From NCBI GenBank assembly GCA_028697875.1, contig JAQVEQ010000002.1, positions 1 through 36,025 of the forward strand: a stretch of 36,025 nucleotides of DNA, in the 5' to 3' direction. The position numbers and the translations under genes are program-made. The notes under the pieces were generated by a model. It worked only from the letters and a program-made list of their open reading frames with translations, was not told the DNA's origin and did not search any database. Positions 16,851 through 24,347 of the stretch are shown here, one piece after another. The DNA comes from Novosphingobium sp. (GTDB lineage Bacteria > Pseudomonadota > Alphaproteobacteria > Sphingomonadales > Sphingomonadaceae). Each line of letters begins with the position of its first letter. The first letter of the stretch is position 1.

Positions 16851-17495
16851 TCAGGCGGTCTTGGCCAGAAGCTTCTGTACTTCGCGGCGGCGGCCCGCGT
16901 CCCATGCCGGACGGCTGGGATCGTGCGGCGCGCGCAGGGCCTTCTGGAGGTAGGACCGGGCACCGGCCTTGTCGCCCTGGTCAAGCAGGTAGTCGCCATA
17001 GAAGTAGTTGGAGTCGAGCCCATTGGGATCGATCGCCAGCGCTTCCTTGAGCAGCTTCTTCGCCTTGTCCTTGTCGCCGAACCCGAGCGGCGAGCCGGGG
17101 ACCTTGTAATAGAGCACGCCGAGGCTCATCGCCGCCCCGCCATTGGCGGCCTTGGGGTCGATGGCATAGGCCCTGGCAAGGATGTCGCGCGCCTTGGTCG
17201 CAAGGCCGAGCTTGTGGAAGATATTTGCGCGGTTCGCCTGCTCGCTCGTGACGATGCCCTGCCACACCAGAGGTTCGGCCTTGCCCGGATAATGGGCGAC
17301 GACAGTGGCGGCTTCCTTGGCCAGCTTGTCGAGCGCCTTGGTCTGCGTGCTCGATCCCTGCACTTCGTAGGTGATGTGGGCCCAGCCGTCGTTGAGGGCC
17401 TTGACGTCGTCGGTCATGGTCGCGGAAGCGGCGGCAGGGGTTGCGACCGCGAGCACGGCAGCGATGGCTGCGGCCAGCGGGAAACGCGGTTTCAT
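16851..17495 (-). CDS. Exported TPR-like protein
   Basis: Signal peptide 'MKPRFPLAAAIAAVLAVATPAAASA'; 'ARDILARAYAIDPKAANG', 'AKKLLKEALAIDPNGLDSNYFYGDYLLDQGDKAGARSYLQKAL' TPR-like repeats. Confidence 0.75.
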   Translation of the reverse strand: MKPRFPLAAAIAAVLAVATPAAASATMTDDVKALNDGWAHITYEVQGSSTQTKALDKLAKEAATVVAHYPGKAEPLVWQGIVTSEQANRANIFHKLGLATKARDILARAYAIDPKAANGGAAMSLGVLYYKVPGSPLGFGDKDKAKKLLKEALAIDPNGLDSNYFYGDYLLDQGDKAGARSYLQKALRAPHDPSRPAWDAGRRREVQKLLAKTA

Positions 17496-17516
17496 CGTGT
17501 GGTACTCCTTCGCAAT

Positions 17517-18278
17517 TCAGGAAAATTCGGCGCGCGCACGCCGGATCTGGGGAGCAAGGCCATTGTCGACCAGCTTGGGGGCAATGGCGTTGAGCGCCGC
17601 GTAGACTCTCTCCATTACGCCGATGGAGAGAGTCTCGCGGCGGGCGAGGATCGCGGAGACGATCCTGCGTGCGACCCATTCGGGCTCGTCGGCTTTCATG
17701 CCGGTTATCTGGAGGAAGCGGGTCACTTCGCCATTGTTGAAGGCAGTGCGCGCCGCGCGTGGATTGATATGGGTCACGGTTACGCCGCTGCCTATCAATT
17801 CGCGTCTCAGGCCCTGGCTCAACGCGGCAAGTCCGGCCTTGCTGCTCGAATAGGCAGCGAACCAGGGATAGGGGATCGACCCGAGGACCGAGCCGATATT
17901 GACGATCTGCCCGGACCCGCGCGCGCGCATCGGGGCGGCCACGGCGCGGGCGAGCACCGCGGGTACGAGCAGGTTGATGCGGTAGCACAAGGCGAGTGCA
18001 TCGGCCGGCTGGCTTTCATGCAGGCCGAAGCGCATCACCCCCGCGATGTTGACGAGGATGTCGGGCGTTTGCCGGGCGAGGGTGTCGGCCAATTCGGCCA
18101 GCGCCGCATCGTCGGACAGGTCGGTGACGATGCTTTCGCCGCAATCGGGGCACGTCACCCGGTCGATGCCTGTCACATGGGCCCCGGCCTGCCGCAGCAG
18201 CCGCGCGACCGGGGCGCCGAGGCCGCCGGCCGCACCGGTGATCGCGACGCGCTTTCCGTCAAGCGGCAACACGGGCAT
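17517..18278 (-). CDS. Short-chain dehydrogenase/reductase
   Basis: 'GKRVAITGAAGGLGAPVARLL', 'ILVNIAGVM', 'YSSSKAGLAALSQGL' active site; overlaps the upstream gene by 20 bp. Confidence 0.9.
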   Translation of the reverse strand: MPVLPLDGKRVAITGAAGGLGAPVARLLRQAGAHVTGIDRVTCPDCGESIVTDLSDDAALAELADTLARQTPDILVNIAGVMRFGLHESQPADALALCYRINLLVPAVLARAVAAPMRARGSGQIVNIGSVLGSIPYPWFAAYSSSKAGLAALSQGLRRELIGSGVTVTHINPRAARTAFNNGEVTRFLQITGMKADEPEWVARRIVSAILARRETLSIGVMERVYAALNAIAPKLVDNGLAPQIRRARAEFS

Positions 18279-20334
18279 CCTCCACATCGATGGAGGCGAA
18301 GACGCCGCCGTAGAGGCCGAACATCTCTTTCGCCATCTGCGTGATGGCCTGCTTGTCCGCGGGGGCCGCAAGTCCGTTTACGAGGTTGGCGAAGAAGCGC
18401 ATGTGATCCTGGTCGAGCGCGCCGTGCGAGGTGAGGTAGGTGAAAGCCTCGGGCGGCAGGTCCAGCCGTTCGGCGACTGCCGAGGCCCCTCGCTGGGCCA
18501 GCGCCACGCTGACGCTTTCGAGCACATAGACCATGCCGAAGAAGGACACGGGATTGCCGTTCCGGATGCGGTCGTAGGCATGGTCGGCCATGGCCCGTGT
18601 CGCCGGAGCCGGAGTGCCGCGTTCGGCGGCCTCGGCGTCGCCGCCTGCCGCTGCGATGTCCGAAAGGATCCAGCGCTCGTGCCCGGTTTCCTCTATGATA
18701 TATTCGTCGAGCGCCGCGACCAGTTCGGGCCGGTGCGGCACTCGTTCGCGCGTCGCATGCAGCAGCGGCACGGTGTGGCTGACATGGTGGTAGGCCTGGG
18801 TCAGGTAATCGATATAGGCTTCGCGGCTGATCGTCCCGTTGAGCCCAGCGTGGAGTTGCGGGATCGTCAGGAAGCGCAGGCGTTCGCGTACCGTGGCCGC
18901 TTCCAGTTCGGTGAAGAAGTCGGTTTCGCCATCGAGATAGGCGGCGGCGATCGCATCGCGGCGCAAGCGGCCATTGCCGGTCAGGCGTCCGTTCTGCGGC
19001 GTGAAGTGCGCCGCTTCGCGCCAGCGGGCGATCCGGGCATAGACGGGAAGGGTGGCGTTGGCGGCTGCCACTGCCGCGTCGAGGTCCACATCCGGGCTGG
19101 CGGGGACGAGCAACGCTTCGGGGGCGGGCAAGCCGTCGCCATGAACCATCGCCTGGGCGATGGCCGGCTGGGCGAGCAGCGCAGCCTCGACCCATTCGGG
19201 CGAGACATTGCGGCCGAACGCGGTGACGATAAGGTTGGACTTGCGCCCTTCGATCCACAGCCGCCCGCTCTCGTCGATCCGGCCGATATCGCCGGTCGCC
19301 AGCGGGCCGGGTTCCCGCGGTTCGCCGATCGTGCCGCCGATCGTGCCGCCGATCGTGCCGAGGTACTGGGGGCCGTCGAGCATGATCTCGCCGTCGCCGG
19401 CCAGCCACGCGCGCATGTGCCGGAGCGGCCGGCCGGCGGAACCCGGCGCGTCGCCCGAGGCATCCTCCAGCGAAACGACCGAAGCGCATTCGGTCAGGCC
19501 GTAGCCCTGCCGCACGGGCAGGCCGAGCGCGCGGGCGCGGGCAATCAGCGCGGGCGGGGTTCGCGCGCCGCCGACCGCAACGAGCGTCAGGAGCGGCAGG
19601 CGCAGGCCGGTCGCCTCCATCGTGGCGACGAGACCTGCCAGGTATTCGGGCACGAGGATCAGCGAGGTGATCCGCCATTCGGCAATCGCCCGTGCCATGA
19701 CCCCGAAATCGGGACGGAAGGGATCGGCAAGGCCGGCTGCTTCCTGCGACGGGCAGACGTAAGTTCCGCCCGCGAGCAGGGTGGCGAGGAAACCCGCGAC
19801 GGTTTCCAGCAGGATCCCCGGCGGCAGCAGCGCGAGGTGCCGCCCGGCATGTTCGGCGCCGACGGCGTCGACCACGCTTGCCGCCACTTCCAGCATGTGG
19901 CTGGCGGACAGGCAGATGCCTTTGGGATTGCCGGTCGAACCGGAGGTGAAAGTGACCCGCGCCGTCCCCTGGGGCAAGGGGACGGACGCGGTTTGGATGC
20001 CCTCGGCGCCACGGAGGGGGCTATTTTCGAAAAGCGCCTGGGCACCGCAAACGGTGATGGCATGAGTGGCCTGGTCGGCCGTGAAGAAGGAGGGCAGGGA
20101 CAGGACGGGCAGGCCCGCTTCGAGCAGGGCGAGTTCCAGTGTGGCCTCGGCGACTCCGTGATCGAGCCGCAAGGCGACCGGACGGCCGGGCTGGCATTCT
20201 TTCCTGAGCTGTTCCGCCAGGCCGGTGATCTCGCCGGCCAGTTCGGCGTAACCGATCCCTTTCAGTCCCGGCTCTTCCAGTGCGATACGCCCAGGGTGTT
20301 CCGCGCCATGCCTGCGCAACGCCTCGATCAGCAT
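18259..20334 (-). CDS. Fusion protein: AMP-dependent ligase domain + C-terminal heme-oxygenase-like (TenA/iron-containing redox, HDO-type) domain
   Basis: 'VTFTSGSTGNPKG', 'GYGLTECASVV', 'TGDIGRIDESGRLWIEGRKSNLIVTAFGRNVSPEWVE'; C-terminal 'YIIEETGHERWIL...FGMVYVLESVS...LTSHGALDQDHMRFFANLV' (HxxxDxxH). ATG 20334 one base after the upstream stop, with GGAGG upstream. Confidence 0.88.
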   Translation of the reverse strand: MLIEALRRHGAEHPGRIALEEPGLKGIGYAELAGEITGLAEQLRKECQPGRPVALRLDHGVAEATLELALLEAGLPVLSLPSFFTADQATHAITVCGAQALFENSPLRGAEGIQTASVPLPQGTARVTFTSGSTGNPKGICLSASHMLEVAASVVDAVGAEHAGRHLALLPPGILLETVAGFLATLLAGGTYVCPSQEAAGLADPFRPDFGVMARAIAEWRITSLILVPEYLAGLVATMEATGLRLPLLTLVAVGGARTPPALIARARALGLPVRQGYGLTECASVVSLEDASGDAPGSAGRPLRHMRAWLAGDGEIMLDGPQYLGTIGGTIGGTIGEPREPGPLATGDIGRIDESGRLWIEGRKSNLIVTAFGRNVSPEWVEAALLAQPAIAQAMVHGDGLPAPEALLVPASPDVDLDAAVAAANATLPVYARIARWREAAHFTPQNGRLTGNGRLRRDAIAAAYLDGETDFFTELEAATVRERLRFLTIPQLHAGLNGTISREAYIDYLTQAYHHVSHTVPLLHATRERVPHRPELVAALDEYIIEETGHERWILSDIAAAGGDAEAAERGTPAPATRAMADHAYDRIRNGNPVSFFGMVYVLESVSVALAQRGASAVAERLDLPPEAFTYLTSHGALDQDHMRFFANLVNGLAAPADKQAITQMAKEMFGLYGGVFASIDVEDARVAA
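19324..19359. repeat. 12-bp perfect tandem repeat x3 (gccgatcgtgcc) inside the ligase domain
   Basis: gccgatcgtgccgccgatcgtgccgccgatcgtgcc; encodes the GTIGGTIGGTIG stretch. Confidence 0.95.
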
Positions 20335-20335
20335 T

Positions 20336-20887
20336 TCAGGCAGCCTCCCGGCGCTGGCGCCGTTCCATGAAGGCGGCAATGGCGCGTTGCCCGTCGGCAA
20401 TGATTCCCGCGCAGACCTGGGGGTCGAATTCGTAGTACCGGCCCCATTCGCCGCCGTCCGGCCCGAGCCGCTCCGGCCGCGCCGCGCCGAGGATCGTGAT
20501 CGGGACGCCGATGCGGGCGAACATGCGGCGCAAGGGGGCGGTCAGGGTCGCGACCGCCACTTCTCCCGCTGCACCCAGGTCGTTGGCCACCGCACCCCAT
20601 AGTTCGACCATGGCCATGGCATTGTCGGCCGCGAAATTGCCGATCTCGACTATCTGGCCGCGCGCCACCGCCCGGCCGAATGCCGCGCTCACGAGGTCTT
20701 CGACCGGACGGTCGAGATAGCATTCGAGAAACAGCGGAGCCTCTCCGGCGCGGCAATAGCCGAGCGCGGCATCGCTCAGGCCTTCGCGGTCACAGCCGAT
20801 GTAGCGGTCGAAGGACGGCGTGAGGGCCGCTCCGAAGACATCCCGGTATCTCCGGCAGATCAATGACGTTTGGACGTTTTCCGGCAT
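20336..20887 (-). CDS. Thermostable hemolysin (delta-VPH) family protein, GNAT-like
   Basis: 'APLFLECYLDRPVEDLVSAAFG...ARGQIVEIGNFAADN...PLRRMFARIGVPITILGAARPERLGPDGGEWGRYYEFDPQVCAGIIADGQ' matches my recollection of the thermostable hemolysin family signature. Confidence 0.82.
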   Translation of the reverse strand: MPENVQTSLICRRYRDVFGAALTPSFDRYIGCDREGLSDAALGYCRAGEAPLFLECYLDRPVEDLVSAAFGRAVARGQIVEIGNFAADNAMAMVELWGAVANDLGAAGEVAVATLTAPLRRMFARIGVPITILGAARPERLGPDGGEWGRYYEFDPQVCAGIIADGQRAIAAFMERRQRREAA

Positions 20888-21000
20888 CGGTGGCTCCTTG
20901 CTGTCGAAAGCAAGACGACACTGGCGGGAAAGCTCCGCAGCCCACCTTGTGAATTTTCTTCGGGAAACCGGTCCCGCCGGCCGGCATCGGCGTTATGCGG

Positions 21001-21666
21001 TCAGGCCGTCTGGCTTGCCGGAGGCGGATCGGGGGCATAGGCCCGCATGAACAGGTCCAGCGTCCGCTCGACCTCGGCATCGATGCGTTCCGGGCCGATG
21101 CTGTCGATCAGCCTCAGCCACAGCTGCTGCTGACTGCGGCCCATGCACAGTTGCGTAAGGAATTGCGCGCAGTCGAAAGGATCGCCCGCGCGAATCTGGC
21201 CGCGTTCCATCGCGCCGGAGAGAAAGTCCGCCAGCAAGGCGACCGTCAATCTGGGCGCGCGATCGTGGAAAATCCGGCCCACTTCGGGAAAGCGTCCTGC
21301 TTCGGCAATGACGAGGCGGCCGAGCGCGATTGCGTCGGGCGAAGTGACCTTCGTCAGCAGCTTGCGGCAGAAATTTCGCAATGTCAGGTTGATGTCGCCG
21401 CAAGGGTCGAGGGTTTCCGACAACTGGCGCCGGAATGCAATGGTTGCATGGTCGATGACCGCAGTGAACAGATCCTCTTTCGAAGGGAAGTAGTTCCACA
21501 GCGTTCCCTTGGATCCGCCGCGCTTCGCGGCGATGGCCGACATTGTCGTCGCCGAATAGCCGTGTTCCAGGAAATGGCGTGTCGCGACAGTCAGGATAGC
21601 CTCTCGCTTGTCCTGTCGTCGTGCCTCCCGCCGGCTTATCGTCTTGGATGAACATGCCGCCATCAT
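21001..21666 (-). CDS. TetR/AcrR family transcriptional regulator (divergent from the efflux operon)
   Basis: 'REAILTVATRHFLEHGYSATTMSAIAAKRGGSKGTLWNYFPSKEDLF' HTH. Confidence 0.92.
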   Translation of the reverse strand: MMAACSSKTISRREARRQDKREAILTVATRHFLEHGYSATTMSAIAAKRGGSKGTLWNYFPSKEDLFTAVIDHATIAFRRQLSETLDPCGDINLTLRNFCRKLLTKVTSPDAIALGRLVIAEAGRFPEVGRIFHDRAPRLTVALLADFLSGAMERGQIRAGDPFDCAQFLTQLCMGRSQQQLWLRLIDSIGPERIDAEVERTLDLFMRAYAPDPPPASQTA

Positions 21667-21669
21667 TAC

Positions 21670-21685
21670 CGTACTATATGGTACG
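21670..21685. promoter_or_regulatory. Candidate TetR operator
   Basis: CGTACTATATGGTACG, near-perfect 16-bp palindrome (one mismatched base pair per half), just upstream of the tetR start; related GTACGGT motif at 21739-21749 (ACCGGTACGGT). Confidence 0.6.
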
Positions 21686-21752
21686 ATATTTTCATTGACA
21701 AGATGGCCCGGTGAGGGTCAATGGCTCCGTTCATACTGACCGGTACGGTTTC

Positions 21753-23219
21753 ATGTTGTCAGCGAATCGCACACCCTCCCTGCTTCTCTGCGCTGCCCTG
21801 ACCCTTGCGGGCGGGCTTGGCGGCTGTGCGGCGATTCCCGATCTGGGGCCCAAGCCGATACCGCGCGCCGCGTCCGATGTGGCGGCGGAGCGGAGCTTCG
21901 CCGGTGCCGGGGAGAGCTGGCCGGACGACCGGTGGTGGACCGGATACGGCGATCCGCAACTCGATGCGCTGATCGAGGAGGGGCTGCGCAATTCCCCCGA
22001 TATGGCCGCTGCTGCGGCGCGGTTCCGCAAGGCTGTCGGCTATGCCCGGCAGGCGGGGGCGCCGTTGCTGCCCTCGCTCGATGCGAACGGGGCGGTCGCG
22101 GTCAACAAGCAGAGCTATAACAACGGTTTCCCCAAGGAATTCGTGCCGCACGGATGGCTGGATACGGGCGATCTTTCGGTCAGCCTCGGATTCGATCTGG
22201 ATATCTGGGGCAGGAACCGGGCGGCGCTGGCGGCCGCCACTTCCGATGTGAAGGCGGCGCGATACGATACGCGGCAGGCACAGCTGGCGCTGGCGACGGG
22301 CATTGCCGATGCCTATGCCGATCTTGCCCGCCTGTACGAGGAACGCGACATCCAGCAGGCGACGCTGGATATCCGGCTCGCCAGCCAGAAACTGGTCGCC
22401 GAACGTCAGCGCAACGGGCTCGAAACCAAGGGCAGCGTGAAGCAGGCGGACGCGAATGTTTCGACCGCGCGCGCCGCTCTGGCCGCGGCGCAGGAAGCGA
22501 TCGCGTTGCGCTCCAACCAGATCGCCGCGCTTGTCGGTGCCGGGCCCGACCGCGGCCTGGAACTGCAACGGCCCCGGCTTTCCGCGCCTGCAATGCGCGG
22601 CCTGCCTGCGGATGTTACTACCGAACTGGTCGTGCGCCGGCCGGATGTCGCGGCGGCACTGGTCCGGGTGGAAGCCGCCGCCAGCCGTATCAGAGTGGCG
22701 CGGGCGGATTTCTTTCCCGCTATCCGTCTCGATGCACTGATCGGCTATCAGGCGCTGGGCCTCGACCAGCTGATCGAAAAGGATTCCGTCTACGGCAATG
22801 CCGGTCCGGCCATCAGCCTGCCGATTTTCCATGGCGGCGCGATCGGCGGGCAATATCGCAGCGCGCGTGCAACCTATGACGAGGCGGTTGCCGATTACGA
22901 CAAGGCCGTGCTTGCCGCTTACCAGCAGGTAGCGGATGCGGTGACCAGCAGGTCCATGCTGGGACAGCGGTTGAAGGACGCGCGTGAAGCCTTGACGGCC
23001 TCGCAGCAGGCGCTCGACATCGCGCGCTTGCGTTACGAAGGCGGACTGTCCAGCTACATCGACGTGTTGAATGTGGAAGACCGCATGCTGACTGCCCGCG
23101 AAGCCGTCGCGGAGCTGGAGGCGCGGGCGTTCACGCTCGACATAGCGCTTGTCCGTTCCCTCGGCGGCGGTTTCCCGCCCTCCGATATTTCCGATTCCAA
23201 GGAAGACACCAATGGCTGA
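21753..23219 (+). CDS. NodT-family efflux outer membrane lipoprotein
   Basis: Lipobox 'LAGGLGGCAAIP'; 'DDRWWTGYGDPQLDALIEEGLRNSPDMAAAAARFRKA', 'LVVRRPDVAAALVRVEAAASRIRVARADFFPAI'. Confidence 0.92.
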   Translation: MLSANRTPSLLLCAALTLAGGLGGCAAIPDLGPKPIPRAASDVAAERSFAGAGESWPDDRWWTGYGDPQLDALIEEGLRNSPDMAAAAARFRKAVGYARQAGAPLLPSLDANGAVAVNKQSYNNGFPKEFVPHGWLDTGDLSVSLGFDLDIWGRNRAALAAATSDVKAARYDTRQAQLALATGIADAYADLARLYEERDIQQATLDIRLASQKLVAERQRNGLETKGSVKQADANVSTARAALAAAQEAIALRSNQIAALVGAGPDRGLELQRPRLSAPAMRGLPADVTTELVVRRPDVAAALVRVEAAASRIRVARADFFPAIRLDALIGYQALGLDQLIEKDSVYGNAGPAISLPIFHGGAIGGQYRSARATYDEAVADYDKAVLAAYQQVADAVTSRSMLGQRLKDAREALTASQQALDIARLRYEGGLSSYIDVLNVEDRMLTAREAVAELEARAFTLDIALVRSLGGGFPPSDISDSKEDTNG

Positions 23220-24336
23220 AGCGGCATCTCCTGAGCAGACAGGGGTGGCCCCGGATAATGGGCACGATGCGGCGCAAAAGGCGCGGCGGCAGGAAATCCG
23301 CCGCACATGGCTCCTGCGGCTCGCACTGGCAGTCGCCATCCTCGGCATTCTCTGGGGCGCATGGTACCTGCTGATCGGGCGCAACTATGTCAGTACGGAC
23401 AACGCCTATGTGAATGCGGAAATGGCCCAGGTTACGCCGCTCATGTCGGCCCAGGCCGTCGAGGTCCGGGTTAGCAATACCGACAGCGTGAAGCGGGGCG
23501 ACATACTGGTCCGGCTCGATGCGTCCGACGCCAAGATCGCGATCGCGCAGGCCGAAGCCGACCTTGCCGAGGCGCGGCGAAAGTTCCGCCAGGCTTCGGC
23601 GACCAGCGATTCCCTGGCGTCGCAAGTGAAGGCGCGCGACGCCGATATCGTGCAGGCCCGGTCCGACCTCGAAAAGGCGCGGATCGATCTCGCCCGGCGG
23701 GAGCGGCTGGCCGATAGCGGTGCCGTTTCGGGCGAGGAACTGACGCAGGCGCGCAATGCCTTCGCGGCGGCCAAGGCCACGCTGGCACAGGCTGAATCGA
23801 CGCGTGCGGCCGCGGAAGGGGAGTATGCGGCCAGCGAAGCCCTCGTGCGCGGTTCGAGCGTGGAGACCGACCCGGCCGTGCTGGCGGCCAAGGCCCGGCT
23901 CGAGTCCGCGAAGCTGGATCTGGAACGGACCGTCATTCGCGCACCGATCGATGGCATCGTGACCAAACGGCAGGTGCAGGTGGGGCAGCGGGTGGCCCAG
24001 GGATCGCCGATCATGACGATCGTTCCCGTGTCGCAGGTCTATGTCGATGCCAATTTCAAGGAGCGCCAGCTTCGCCGGGTGAAGGTCGGCATGCCGGCCG
24101 AAGTTACGGCCGATATCTATGGCAGTGGCGTGGTCTATCATGGCCGGGTGGTGGGCCTGTCCGGAGGCACCGGGGCTTCCATGGCGCTGATCCCGGCGCA
24201 GAACGCGACCGGCAACTGGATCAAGGTCGTGCAGCGGCTCCCTGTGCGGATCGAACTCGATCCCAAGGAGCTGGCGGAGCATCCCTTGCGGGTTGGGCTG
24301 TCGACCGAGGTCGAGATCCACCTGTCGGGCGATTGA
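23212..24336 (+). CDS. HlyD/EmrA-type membrane fusion protein
   Basis: 'YLLIGRNYVSTDNAYVNAEMAQVTPLMSAQAVEVRVSNTDSVKRGDILVRLD', 'VIRAPIDGIVTKRQVQVGQRV', 'VYVDANFKERQLRRVKVGM'. Confidence 0.93.
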   Translation: MAEAASPEQTGVAPDNGHDAAQKARRQEIRRTWLLRLALAVAILGILWGAWYLLIGRNYVSTDNAYVNAEMAQVTPLMSAQAVEVRVSNTDSVKRGDILVRLDASDAKIAIAQAEADLAEARRKFRQASATSDSLASQVKARDADIVQARSDLEKARIDLARRERLADSGAVSGEELTQARNAFAAAKATLAQAESTRAAAEGEYAASEALVRGSSVETDPAVLAAKARLESAKLDLERTVIRAPIDGIVTKRQVQVGQRVAQGSPIMTIVPVSQVYVDANFKERQLRRVKVGMPAEVTADIYGSGVVYHGRVVGLSGGTGASMALIPAQNATGNWIKVVQRLPVRIELDPKELAEHPLRVGLSTEVEIHLSGD

Positions 24337-24347
24337 GCATCGTTCGA

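Noticed and set aside
16497-18344. 615-aa plus-strand ORF
   Set aside because: Antisense to the methyltransferase, TPR and SDR genes, all of which have clear family motifs.
18046-20370. 774-aa plus-strand ORF
   Set aside because: Antisense to the ligase-HDO fusion; low-complexity high-GC shadow frame.
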